Part shown: positions 17,073 to 25,417 of the stretch, piece after piece
Layout of the letters: every line of letters starts with the position of its first letter
Position numbering within the stretch: the first letter of the stretch is position 1
From: SNAP01 sp049671745
GTDB taxonomy: Bacteria > Bacteroidota > Bacteroidia > Bacteroidales > Marinifilaceae
DNA: 64,000 nt
NCBI GenBank assembly: GCA_049671745.1
Contig: JBATVL010000096.1
Span: 1 to 64,000, forward strand
Reading direction: 5' to 3'
Program-made: the position numbers and the translations under genes
Notes under the pieces: generated by a model
Told to the model about the DNA's origin: nothing
What the model saw: the letters and a program-made list of their open reading frames with translations, nothing else
Databases searched by the model: none

Positions 17073-18260
17073 CTAATTCCAAGAATTCCATTTTAAAGCA
17101 TTATTTTGTAAGCTATTGTGACAAAACACTAGAATATTTCCTAGACTAGTAAAATTATCATCAGTGAGAGTAATTGTTTCCATATCATCTCCTGTCGTAG
17201 AAGTAGATGAAGAAGATTTCTTTTTCACAAAATATCTTTGGTTACCCTTTATAATATCATTAAATAATATTGAACCTTCACCATTTATAATATTGAAATG
17301 GTTAAAAGAATTGTCAAAATAGATAGTGCTTTTATTTTTTCTTTCCAGAACATAAAGCCTACAAGATAGTTTAGCTCCTGCTACTATTTCTGAAGTATTT
17401 AATATAAAGCGAGACTCTCTAGTATCAGGTCTAATTATCTGTACAACATCAGGGTTTAAGGAAATATGAGCATCAGTTCTTTCATCTCTAACAACAACGG
17501 CTATATATAGATTCTTACTTGTGTTTCTGAATTTAAGATCAAAAACAGAATTCTTAGGAGTCATCTCCATCACTATTGTTTTCTTAAAAACTGCTTTATT
17601 ACTATTTATTCTTTCTACATCGGAACTCTTTATTTCAAAAGGAATAGCTTGTCTACTCGAAGCACCCCATAAATCAGTGTTGCTATTATTCAGTGGAATA
17701 AAATCAAAGACAAAATCATTATTTGCATTATCAACAGTACTTTGTTTATCCATAACACCCTTAGTAATACCTACATAATGCTTATATTTAGTTTCATCAT
17801 TTATATTAGAAGAAGTAGGAATCATTTGCCAGTTTAGTGGGACTGCATTGTAATCAGGTATGCTTATATACTCAGCTCTAAAAGAATTAAAACCTAAGCT
17901 CAGCTTACTTATTTCAAGCATACCTTTTGCATCTGTTTTAATCCTTTTATTCTGAGTTATATCTCTATTCCCATCCTGGTCAATTGTAATCCAATTTCCA
18001 TTAAAAAGATTCTCACTATTTAATGAATGCCATTTTTCTAACTTAATATATTTAGATGTCAAAAGCCCTTTATTTGAATCAGTATGACTAATACCAGCTA
18101 GCTTTCCTTTATTCTCATTTTCAAAAGGAAAATTAAAAGATAAACTAGTTGATACATTAAGATTAGAATCATCCTTAGATAGAAGATTATCATCAGTCTC
18201 TTTATTACAAGAATATAAAGCCACAAGTATTATAACACATGAGAATAGGATGTTTTTCAT
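17073..18260 (-). CDS. Array lipoprotein with shared motifs, third gene
   Basis: A 395-residue lipoprotein (signal CVIILVALYSC). Shared motifs: LGFNSFRAEYI, YKHYVGITKG, TIVMEMTPKNSVF, FNIINGEGSILF, KGNQRYFV and a C-terminal WNSWN. It is the closest to the gene at 15928. Start 18260 is selected over 18290 because it begins the signal peptide; the gap to the upstream gene is then 17 bases. Predicted exported to the outer membrane surface. Function not recognised. Confidence 0.65.
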   Translation of the reverse strand: MKNILFSCVIILVALYSCNKETDDNLLSKDDSNLNVSTSLSFNFPFENENKGKLAGISHTDSNKGLLTSKYIKLEKWHSLNSENLFNGNWITIDQDGNRDITQNKRIKTDAKGMLEISKLSLGFNSFRAEYISIPDYNAVPLNWQMIPTSSNINDETKYKHYVGITKGVMDKQSTVDNANNDFVFDFIPLNNSNTDLWGASSRQAIPFEIKSSDVERINSNKAVFKKTIVMEMTPKNSVFDLKFRNTSKNLYIAVVVRDERTDAHISLNPDVVQIIRPDTRESRFILNTSEIVAGAKLSCRLYVLERKNKSTIYFDNSFNHFNIINGEGSILFNDIIKGNQRYFVKKKSSSSTSTTGDDMETITLTDDNFTSLGNILVFCHNSLQNNALKWNSWN

Positions 18261-18277
18261 TATTCTTCTATAAAAAA

Positions 18278-19450
18278 TTACCATTTCCAACCATCAAAAG
18301 TGATTTCGTTTTCATTCCACTCTTTATTAAATAGTATTAACATATCAGCAGAAATAGTAAAATCTTCTTTATTAAGAACTATACCTGTTTTATTCTTATA
18401 TATCTGATTTCCCTTCACTTGAATAGAAGTACTACTTCCCAACATAATATTCTGACCTTCTCCTTTACCATTAAGAATTTTAAAATGATTTCTAAATTCA
18501 GAATTATTCATAGATGAGATATTCACTGGTATATTTTTTCCAGAAAAGACCTTTGCTACATAAACCTTTATTGTAGTAATTGCGCCAACTTTCAGATATT
18601 CAGAATTTAAGAAAAAAGTTTTTTTCTCCGTTGTGTTCTCAACAATAAAATTATCGAATTGAGGATCTTCGTCAGCAATAATAGTTTTAGTAGAAAAAAT
18701 CATCACTAAATCTTCACGCAAATTCTGTGCACTTAAAGCTATAACAGAATTTACTGGAGTCATCTCCATTACAATTTTCTTATCATAATCTCCTTCAGTT
18801 ATATCTTTTGCGGTAATATTCAAGATTTTGTTCTGTACAACTTTATTAGCTATATCGTTAGCTCCCTTATTACTAATAGAATAAAGATTCCAAGGCCAGT
18901 TAGTGTTCTGAGGAATAAAAGCGTATTCTTTATCTGTACGAGCATAAGTATCTCCAGAAGTAATAGTTCTTGTAATACCAACATAGTGTTTATAACAAGC
19001 ATCATTGTCTTTTAGATCAGTGTATCTTTCAACAGCCTCACCTTGTATGGCAGAAGCAATAAAAGTGTTATATCCTAATTTTATTTCACCCATATTAAAA
19101 CGAGAAACATCCTGAGCATCAGTTAACTTATCACCATCAGTAGAACTTATTTTCAAAGTATTTACAAGAATTGTTTTTTCTTTTAGATCATCAAGAGAAA
19201 TAAAAGAATGATAGTTCCTTATTTCGAAATCCGTAAGTTTACTTAGAAATGCATCTGTAGTATTTTTATTCTGGGCCGATTTTAAAACAGAAACTTTATT
19301 AGATGAAGTAGACACATTAGGATTAACAGCAGAGCTCAGATTAAAACTAGCAGAACAAGTAACATCTTTATTAACTCTAGCCTCATCTTCTACTTTAGTA
19401 CAAGAAGTCATCATTGCAAAAGCAAAAGCAAAATAAATAATTTTTTTCAT
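18278..19450 (-). CDS. Array lipoprotein with shared motifs, second gene
   Basis: A 390-residue lipoprotein (MKKIIYFAFAFAMMTSC, Cys17). Shared motifs: LGYNTFIASAI (about residue 125), YKHYVGITR, KIVMEMTPVNSVI near residue 230, FKILNGKGEGQN, VKGNQIY, and C-terminal FDGWKW. In Bacteroidales fimbrial subunits the N-terminal segment after the lipid Cys is often removed by a trypsin-like protease before polymerisation; a basic site such as VSVLK is available, but this is speculation. No family assigned with confidence. Confidence 0.65.
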   Translation of the reverse strand: MKKIIYFAFAFAMMTSCTKVEDEARVNKDVTCSASFNLSSAVNPNVSTSSNKVSVLKSAQNKNTTDAFLSKLTDFEIRNYHSFISLDDLKEKTILVNTLKISSTDGDKLTDAQDVSRFNMGEIKLGYNTFIASAIQGEAVERYTDLKDNDACYKHYVGITRTITSGDTYARTDKEYAFIPQNTNWPWNLYSISNKGANDIANKVVQNKILNITAKDITEGDYDKKIVMEMTPVNSVIALSAQNLREDLVMIFSTKTIIADEDPQFDNFIVENTTEKKTFFLNSEYLKVGAITTIKVYVAKVFSGKNIPVNISSMNNSEFRNHFKILNGKGEGQNIMLGSSTSIQVKGNQIYKNKTGIVLNKEDFTISADMLILFNKEWNENEITFDGWKW

Positions 19451-19476
19451 TTTTTAATTTTTAAGATATATATTAA

Positions 19477-20475
19477 TCACCAATCAAGTTTAATCTCATC
19501 TAAGTTTTCTTCTACAAAATCTGTCTCCCAATTCATAGTAAATGTAGCAGCTACATCAAAACTATCTTCTTCTATATCAAGCTTTAACTTATAAACTTTA
19601 TTCCCCTTTATAATCTTATTATTTGAAAACTCCTTATTATCACCAAAGCCATCATTTGTACCAAAAGAATACGTTTTTATACAAATAACTTTCATATCAT
19701 TTGCAACCATAGATCTTTGCATAACTCTAATTCTATAGTTTAATTTCTCACCTTCTTTAAAATCATCTGTATTTAAAACCTTTGTATAATTGCCTTTAAG
19801 ATCTCTACCAGAAAACACATATTTAGGTTTCTCATCAATAGGGTTTTGAGAAACAAAAATATCAACTTCAACAAATAAACTTGGGTTGTAAGATTTAGAA
19901 CTTATTTCAATAATAGAGTTAATAGGCTTCATTAAAACATTCACATTCTCAGTATTTGAAAACTTAATATCAATAGAATGGAAAGATCCATCCTCCAAAG
20001 AAGTAGCATCTTCATTAGCCCATTTTCCTATGCCCTGATATAATTTATAAAATTTATAGTCTGAAGTTAAATCAACAAAATCGAAACGTGCCTTTGTAAT
20101 AGTAGAAGCCTCTACTAGAAATCTATTAATACCCAAATTCACATTCATAACAATATCCATATCTTGTGCCTCTGTTAATTTAGAACCTAAATGATAAATT
20201 CTATCTTGAGCAATAACATTTGACTTTCTACTATAATTTTTAATACATATACAATCAACATCACCCGGAGCTAAACCTCTTTTATATATATCAGAAACAA
20301 AAGCTGGAACATCTTGAACAATATAAGAGGAAGAAATAAAGTCAGAATCATCCATGCCAAGTACAAAGGAAACAGGTATGTGTATAGAAGATTGATTATC
20401 TGCAACCTCTGTAACTTGACAGGAATTCATGCATAATACAACAAATAAAATAACAACACTAAAAGACTTATTCAT
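19477..20475 (-). CDS. Array lipoprotein with shared motifs, first gene
   Basis: A 332-residue lipoprotein (signal VVILFVVLCMNSC). It is the most diverged of the motif-sharing four: LGINRFLVEAS, YKLYQGIGKW, VNVLMKPINSII followed by a strand and FVEVDIFV, IKGNKVYKL and a terminal KLDW. As the shortest and promoter-proximal member it could be the anchor or tip component if the array forms a fibre. The upstream 700 bases have no gene, and an inverted GTGCAA/TTGCAC pair lies about 70-110 bases upstream. Confidence 0.65.
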   Translation of the reverse strand: MNKSFSVVILFVVLCMNSCQVTEVADNQSSIHIPVSFVLGMDDSDFISSSYIVQDVPAFVSDIYKRGLAPGDVDCICIKNYSRKSNVIAQDRIYHLGSKLTEAQDMDIVMNVNLGINRFLVEASTITKARFDFVDLTSDYKFYKLYQGIGKWANEDATSLEDGSFHSIDIKFSNTENVNVLMKPINSIIEISSKSYNPSLFVEVDIFVSQNPIDEKPKYVFSGRDLKGNYTKVLNTDDFKEGEKLNYRIRVMQRSMVANDMKVICIKTYSFGTNDGFGDNKEFSNNKIIKGNKVYKLKLDIEEDSFDVAATFTMNWETDFVEENLDEIKLDW

Positions 20476-21159
20476 TTTCTATATAATTTAATATTAATAG
20501 TGTTAAACTAAGTTTGTTAACAGAGTATTTTACCAAACAACAGTGCAAATATTAAATTAAATTCACAAAAAACGATAAAAAATTGCACTTTTTACAGAAA
20601 ACATATGAATACAATGGGTATGAAAATTTAAACCAAAAATAAATAAATACTGAAAAAGCAGATCTTACAGCTTGATTATTAATAAATTAAAGAAAATGAA
20701 TGAATTTATAAAAAGAAGAAATATTTGTAAATATAAATGTAGATATAGTGCATCATAACGTTTTATTATATAATCTAAAATTAAATAATATAGTTTAACA
20801 TTAAAAAAAAGAAAAGTAAATTACAACTATACAAAACAAAACTTACTAAACAATAAATTGCAAATACATCATTATATATATCACAATATTTATAGATATC
20901 AATTAATGATCTATCTTTCTTATTGTTTTAAATAAAAAAAGTATTAATTTAGTGGTATCAATAATCAAGATAAGATTCATTGCAGAATGCCTCCTAGCCT
21001 TACGACTTTCAGACTAACAATCTACACTCCCTAAATTATCCTGATAAAACTTAAATTTCTTGTTTATTTTAAGCACAATATTAAAATAAAACAAATCAAT
21101 TTTATGTCTTGTTGTTTTTACTTAATTTAATTCAATCACTTGTATTAGTGTGCAAGTAT
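20476..21159. other. Long AT-rich intergenic region upstream of the lipoprotein array
   Basis: No protein gene is apparent. Near the array start there are GTGCAA (20542-20547) and TTGCAC (20583-20588), an inverted pair with a 35-base spacer. A sharply more G+C-rich segment at 20974-21035 is listed separately. The remainder is over 75 percent A+T by eye. I saw no long inverted repeats that would suggest an invertible promoter. Confidence 0.5.
20974..21035 (-). ncRNA. Candidate structured RNA or leader element (G+C-rich island)
   Basis: Positions 20981-21032 contain 24 G/C of 52 in a background of roughly one-fifth G+C. On the minus strand the core TAGTCTGAAAGTCGTAAGGCTA can fold with UAGUC pairing to GGCUA, and ATTCTGCAATGAAT forms a second four-base hairpin. 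No ORF spans it. It sits between the rfbB terminator and the lipoprotein array. Orientation and function are unproven, and it matches no RNA family I can name. Confidence 0.3.
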
Positions 21160-21199
21160 TAAAAAAAAAGGAGTTAATCATTACGACTAACTCCTTTTT
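21160..21199 (-). terminator. Terminator of the dnaB-rfbA-rfbB transcript
   Basis: A perfect 12-bp stem (21065+100 frame: 21165-21176 with 21188-21199) around an 11-base loop, with an A-run on the plus strand that gives a U-run on the minus strand, 22 bases beyond the rfbB stop. Confidence 0.85.
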
Positions 21200-21220
21200 A
21201 TTTATTTCAAATAATGATGC

Positions 21221-22273
21221 TTACTTGTCAGCATACATTTTCTTATAATATTCTTGATAATCACCAGATGTAATATTATCCATCCATTCCTGATTATCCA
21301 TATACCAGTCTATAGTCTTTTCTATTCCTTCTTCAAATTGAAGAGAAGGTTTCCATCCAAGTTCTTCCGATAATTTAGTTGAATCTATCGCATAACGAAG
21401 ATCATGTCCTGCTCTGTCAGTTACATATGTAATTAACTTCTCTGAAGTACCCTCTTCCCTATCAAGTTTATTATCCATAACTTTACAGATAACCTTAATA
21501 AGATCTATATTTTTCCACTCGTTGAAACCACCAATATTATATGTTTCACCATGTCTACCATTATGAAAGACAGTATCAATAGCTCTAGCATGATCAATTA
21601 CATAAAGCCAATCACGAATATTTTCACCTTTCCCATATACAGGAAGAGGTCTATTAAAACGTATATTATTTATAAATAAAGGAATTAGTTTCTCAGGAAA
21701 TTGATTAGGTCCATAATTATTAGAGCAGTTCGTTATAACAGTTGGCATACCGAAGGTATTCGAATAAGCTCTCACAAAATGATCAGAACTAGCCTTAGCT
21801 GCTGAATAAGGAGACTTTGGATCATAAGGAGTATCTTCTAAAAAGAAACCCTCTGCTCCAAGAGAACCATACACCTCATCTGTAGAAATATGATAAAACA
21901 ACTTATCAGAGAAGTCATTTTTCCACGATTCTTTAGCCTGATTCAGCAAAGTAAGTGTACCCATTATATTTGTTTGTGCAAACTCAAATGGATTAGTTAT
22001 AGATCTATCTACATGAGATTCTGCTGCTAAATGAATAACTGCATCAATTGAATATTTCTCAAATACTTCTTTCACTTTCGGAATATCACAGATATCAACT
22101 TTCTCGAAGTGGTAATTAGGTGCATTCTCTACTTCACTAAGATTTGCAAGATTTCCTGCATAAGTTAGAGAATCCATATTTATAATTCTGTAGTTTGGAT
22201 ATTTCTTTACAAATAAGTTAACCACATGACAACCTATGAAGCCTGCACCTCCAGTAATTAGTATATTTTTCAT
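21221..22273 (-). CDS. rfbB: dTDP-glucose 4,6-dehydratase
   Basis: Converts dTDP-glucose to dTDP-4-keto-6-deoxyglucose with bound NAD+. An extended short-chain dehydrogenase fold of 350 residues: NAD motif GGAGFIGCHV (residues 7-16), STDEVYG segment with catalytic Thr-Asp-Glu near residue 130, and YSAAKAS catalytic Tyr/Lys near residue 156. One-base overlap with rfbA upstream indicates a common transcript. The remaining dTDP-rhamnose genes rfbC and rfbD are not adjacent. Confidence 0.95.
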   Translation of the reverse strand: MKNILITGGAGFIGCHVVNLFVKKYPNYRIINMDSLTYAGNLANLSEVENAPNYHFEKVDICDIPKVKEVFEKYSIDAVIHLAAESHVDRSITNPFEFAQTNIMGTLTLLNQAKESWKNDFSDKLFYHISTDEVYGSLGAEGFFLEDTPYDPKSPYSAAKASSDHFVRAYSNTFGMPTVITNCSNNYGPNQFPEKLIPLFINNIRFNRPLPVYGKGENIRDWLYVIDHARAIDTVFHNGRHGETYNIGGFNEWKNIDLIKVICKVMDNKLDREEGTSEKLITYVTDRAGHDLRYAIDSTKLSEELGWKPSLQFEEGIEKTIDWYMDNQEWMDNITSGDYQEYYKKMYADK

Positions 22274-23145
22274 TATTTTGCTATTGATAATAAATATTGA
22301 CCGTATTCATTTTTAATCATAGAATTTCCGAGAGCAATAAGTTGTTGCCTATTAATATAGCCCTTATTATAAGCTATCTCTTCAAGACAAGCAACCTTAA
22401 GTCCCTGACGTTTCTCTATAGTTGCAATAAACTCACCTGCATCAAGAAGAGATTCATGAGTTCCTGTATCAAGCCAAGCATAACCACGCCCCATAAGTTC
22501 AACCTTCAATTCTCCTCTATCAAGATATTCTTGATTGACAGTAGTTATTTCTAATTCACCTCTATGAGAAGGTTTTATATTTTTAGCTACCTCAACAACT
22601 GAATTTGGATAGAAATAAAGTCCAACAACCGCATAATTAGATTTAGGATTTTCAGGTTTCTCCTCTATAGTTGTAACAGTTCCGTCCTCATCAAATGTTG
22701 CAACGCCATATCTTTCGGGATCGTTTACGTAATAAGCGAAAACAGTAGATTTCTTCTCTACTTCAACCTTACATCTTGCATCGCTTAAAAGACCTGAAAG
22801 TCCATCTCCATAAAAGATATTATCTCCAAGAATTAAACAAACATCATCACCAGCAATAAAATCTTCACCAATAATAAATGCTTGAGCTAATCCATCAGGT
22901 GAGGGTTGCTCTGCGTATTCCAAATTAATACCTAACTCAGAACCATCTCCTAGAAGGTTCTTAAACATAGGAAGATCTGTAGGTGTTGAAATAATTAAGA
23001 TATCTTTAATACCTGCAAGCATCAAAACCGATAGAGGATAATAAATCATCGGTTTATCGTATATAGGTAGTAATTGTTTCGAAACACCTTTAGTAATAGG
23101 ATACAAGCGAGTGCCTGATCCTCCAGCTAGAATTATTCCTTTCAT
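22273..23145 (-). CDS. rfbA: Glucose-1-phosphate thymidylyltransferase
   Basis: Makes dTDP-glucose from dTTP and glucose-1-phosphate, the first step toward deoxysugars for surface polysaccharide. 290 residues, the normal length; nucleotide-binding signature GGSGTRLYPITKG at residues 8-20 followed by SKQLLPIYDKPMIYYPLS, and the LGDNIFYG metal/substrate loop near residue 110. Lies 44 bases behind dnaB and overlaps rfbB by one base. Confidence 0.96.
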   Translation of the reverse strand: MKGIILAGGSGTRLYPITKGVSKQLLPIYDKPMIYYPLSVLMLAGIKDILIISTPTDLPMFKNLLGDGSELGINLEYAEQPSPDGLAQAFIIGEDFIAGDDVCLILGDNIFYGDGLSGLLSDARCKVEVEKKSTVFAYYVNDPERYGVATFDEDGTVTTIEEKPENPKSNYAVVGLYFYPNSVVEVAKNIKPSHRGELEITTVNQEYLDRGELKVELMGRGYAWLDTGTHESLLDAGEFIATIEKRQGLKVACLEEIAYNKGYINRQQLIALGNSMIKNEYGQYLLSIAK

Positions 23146-23189
23146 TGTATATATTTTATTTTAGGGCAGATTAATATTTCTTTTATAAA

Positions 23190-24734
23190 TTAAAAAGGGG
23201 CCACATCATCAAAATCATCTGCCGTTGGCAAACCCTGTCCAAAGTCTTGAGAAACAGGAGGTGTTTTAAATGAATCTGGTATAGGTTTATTTAATTTTGA
23301 TTGATATTTTTTATTTTCATTTCCTTGATCTGTTGGTTGAAAAGGAGAAATTTCTTCAAGATCACAGAATTGAGCAAGCTCGTTTCTAAACCTTAATTGA
23401 ACCTCACCAACAGCACCATTTCTATGTTTTGCTATAATAATATCTGCTATTCCTCTAAGGTCATTACCTTCAGCATCTTGAACAATTCCATATCTTTCAG
23501 GACGGTGAATAAAAAGAACCATATCAGCATCCTGCTCAATAGAACCAGATTCTCGAAGGTCAGAAAGCATTGGTTTCTTAGCGTCTCCAGTACGTTGTTC
23601 TACACCACGGTTAAGCTGAGAAAGAGCTAAAACTGGGATATTCAGTTCCTTAGCAATAATCTTTAACTGACGAGAGATAAGCGAAACTTCCTGCTCACGA
23701 TTTCCTCTCATATCACTTCCTGCAGTCATCAACTGAAGGTAGTCAATAATAAGAACCTGAATATTGTATCTAGCTTTCAACCTTCTACATTTAGCACGAA
23801 GTTCAAATATAGAAAGAGCTGGTGTATCATCAATAAAAATAGGTGCTTCAACAAGAGGACGAATCTTCTTATGTAATAATTGCCACTCATCATCTCTTAA
23901 TTTACCACTTCTTAGTTTCTCAGAACCAAGTTCTGTTTCAGAAGCGATAAGACGAGTAACAAGCTGTACAGATGACATTTCCAGAGAAAACACAGCAATT
24001 GGAGCTTTATGATCTACAGCCATGTTTCTAGCCATAGACAATACAAAAGCTGTCTTACCCATAGATGGTCGAGCAGCTACAATAACTAAATCTGATGGTT
24101 GCCATCCTGAGGTGATTTTATCCAAGGCAGTAAAGCCTGAAGGAGTACCACTCATTCCATCTGGACGTGCAGCAGCAATCTCAATTCCTTTTATTGCGTC
24201 CTCAACAACAGACTTTATTGCCGAAGTTTCTTTCTTTATATTACCTTCTGCTACATTAAATACGTCTTGTTGAGCTTTGTCTAAAAGATCGGCTACATCA
24301 ACAGATTCGTCATAAGCACAAGTTTGAATCTCAGTACTTACTCTAATAAGTTCTCTTTGGATATATTTTTGTGCAACTATACGTGCATGATACTCAATAT
24401 GAGCAGCAGAAGCCACTCTGTCTGTTAATTGAGATACGTAAATAAGCCCTCCAATTTTATCTAGGACTCCCTGTCGCTTTAGTTCTTCAGAAACGGTAAG
24501 TAAATCGACTGGCTTCTCTTCTATAGAAAGAGATTGAATAGCTTTATATATATGCTGATGCGCTTCTTTATAAAAGGCCTCTGGACGTAAAATATCTCCA
24601 ACTGCAATATATGCGTCTTTCTCGAGCATTAATGCCCCCAAAACAACTTCTTCTAATTCTATTGCCTGGGGTGGCAATTTACCTCTTTCATTAGCAGGCA
24701 TCTGCTTATAGTTTGAATATTCTTTTTTAGCCAT
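23190..24734 (-). CDS. dnaB: Replicative DNA helicase DnaB
   Basis: The hexameric 5'-3' helicase of the replication fork. At 514 residues it has the N-terminal primase-interacting helical domain (PPQAIELEEVVLGALML at about 21-37) and a RecA-like C-terminal domain with Walker A AARPSMGKTAF near residue 220, Walker B VLIIDYLQLM and the HRNGAVGEVQLRF element. The C-terminal 40 residues are a Pro/Gln-rich tail. No intein is present. A -7 promoter match sits at 24754-24761. Confidence 0.97.
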   Translation of the reverse strand: MAKKEYSNYKQMPANERGKLPPQAIELEEVVLGALMLEKDAYIAVGDILRPEAFYKEAHQHIYKAIQSLSIEEKPVDLLTVSEELKRQGVLDKIGGLIYVSQLTDRVASAAHIEYHARIVAQKYIQRELIRVSTEIQTCAYDESVDVADLLDKAQQDVFNVAEGNIKKETSAIKSVVEDAIKGIEIAAARPDGMSGTPSGFTALDKITSGWQPSDLVIVAARPSMGKTAFVLSMARNMAVDHKAPIAVFSLEMSSVQLVTRLIASETELGSEKLRSGKLRDDEWQLLHKKIRPLVEAPIFIDDTPALSIFELRAKCRRLKARYNIQVLIIDYLQLMTAGSDMRGNREQEVSLISRQLKIIAKELNIPVLALSQLNRGVEQRTGDAKKPMLSDLRESGSIEQDADMVLFIHRPERYGIVQDAEGNDLRGIADIIIAKHRNGAVGEVQLRFRNELAQFCDLEEISPFQPTDQGNENKKYQSKLNKPIPDSFKTPPVSQDFGQGLPTADDFDDVAPF

Positions 24735-24965
24735 ATATTTTGTATTTGCTAAACAAAGATAACTAAAGAATTTGTATCACATGACAATATTTTTAATCAT
24801 TTTAAAAACACACAAAAAACAAAGCATAATATAACAGGAAGCTTAAGAAACATTCATTAATAATATACTACTATACTTAGATAATATTTCGCAGAATAGA
24901 TATACAAAGTACAAAAATAAAAATTATGAGGTTCAAACAATAAAGAATGTAGAGATAATAAGACA
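24735..24965. other. Intergenic region dnaB-tRNA
   Basis: Contains the dnaB promoter region; otherwise nothing recognised. Confidence 0.4.
24754..24761 (-). promoter_or_regulatory. Candidate -7 promoter box of dnaB (TATCTTTG)
   Basis: Minus-strand match to TAnnTTTG, 20 bases before the start codon. An ATTG 22 bases further upstream is a weak -33 candidate. Confidence 0.5.
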
Positions 24966-24999
24966 TAAAAAAAAGAGCTATTTAAGAAATAGCTCTTTT
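24966..24999 (-). terminator. Terminator of the tandem tRNA genes
   Basis: A perfect 13-bp stem (24971-24983 with 24987-24999), three-base loop, preceded on the plus strand by an A-run; it ends minus-strand transcription just behind the first tRNA. Confidence 0.85.
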
Positions 25000-25005
25000 A
25001 ATCAG

Positions 25006-25077
25006 TAGCGAGAGCAGGATTCGAACCTACGACCTTTGGGTTATGAGCCCAACGAGCTGCCTCTGCTCCATCTCGCA
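25006..25077 (-). tRNA. Initiator tRNA-fMet (CAU), copy 1
   Basis: Seventy-two bases without encoded CCA. Anticodon loop CTCATAA sits on a stem with three consecutive G:C pairs (GGG/CCC), the initiator signature, and the D-arm start GATGGAGCAG follows bacterial initiators. The T-arm GGTTCGAATCC is regular. The first base pair is U1 with U72, i.e. unpaired, as expected for an initiator (E. coli has C1-A72). Identical in the tRNA body to the copy at 25116. Confidence 0.93.
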
Positions 25078-25115
25078 ATGTATCTTTGATAATTATCTTC
25101 TGTTAAAAAAAGTAG

Positions 25116-25187
25116 TAGCGAGAGCAGGATTCGAACCTACGACCTTTGGGTTATGAGCCCAACGAGCTGCCTCTGCTCCATCTCGCA
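25116..25187 (-). tRNA. Initiator tRNA-fMet (CAU), copy 2
   Basis: Same 72-base sequence as the first copy, 38 bases upstream on the minus strand, probably in one transcript. Anticodon CAT, GGG/CCC anticodon stem, unpaired 1:72 position, no encoded CCA. Confidence 0.93.
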
Positions 25188-25368
25188 ATATATCTTTTTT
25201 AATCCTCTTCTTCCTCTGTATTGCGGTTGCAAAAGTAGCAACTTTAATCGAGACTTCCAAACCAAAACGTAAAAAAGATTTTCAAACAAGCCTTATCCAC
25301 ACTATTAAATAGAGTTAAAGGATAGTATTTTCTTGGTAAGTTATTAAGCTTTTATCGATATAAAGCAG

Positions 25369-25376
25369 TATCTTTG
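25369..25376 (+). promoter_or_regulatory. Candidate -7 promoter box (TATCTTTG)
   Basis: Matches TAnnTTTG 41 bases before the M23 peptidase gene and would drive the M23-dxr-rseP-SpoU transcript. No good -33 element was found. Confidence 0.45.
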
Positions 25377-25417
25377 AACCACTTATTTAAGTAGCTCATT
25401 TAGAAAAATATACATAT

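Noticed and set aside
17073..18290. Upstream start codons giving gene overlaps in the lipoprotein array
   Set aside because: In three genes the extra ten residues precede a clear lipoprotein signal peptide; the inner ATGs (18260, 17061, 15910) are better and remove the overlaps.
20476..21220. Invertible promoter in front of the lipoprotein array
   Set aside because: No pair of sufficiently long inverted repeats flanking a promoter was found by eye, and no recombinase gene is nearby.
25006..25187. Elongator tRNA-Met or tRNA-Ile2 (CAU)
   Set aside because: The three G:C pairs in the anticodon stem and the unpaired 1:72 position point to the initiator.
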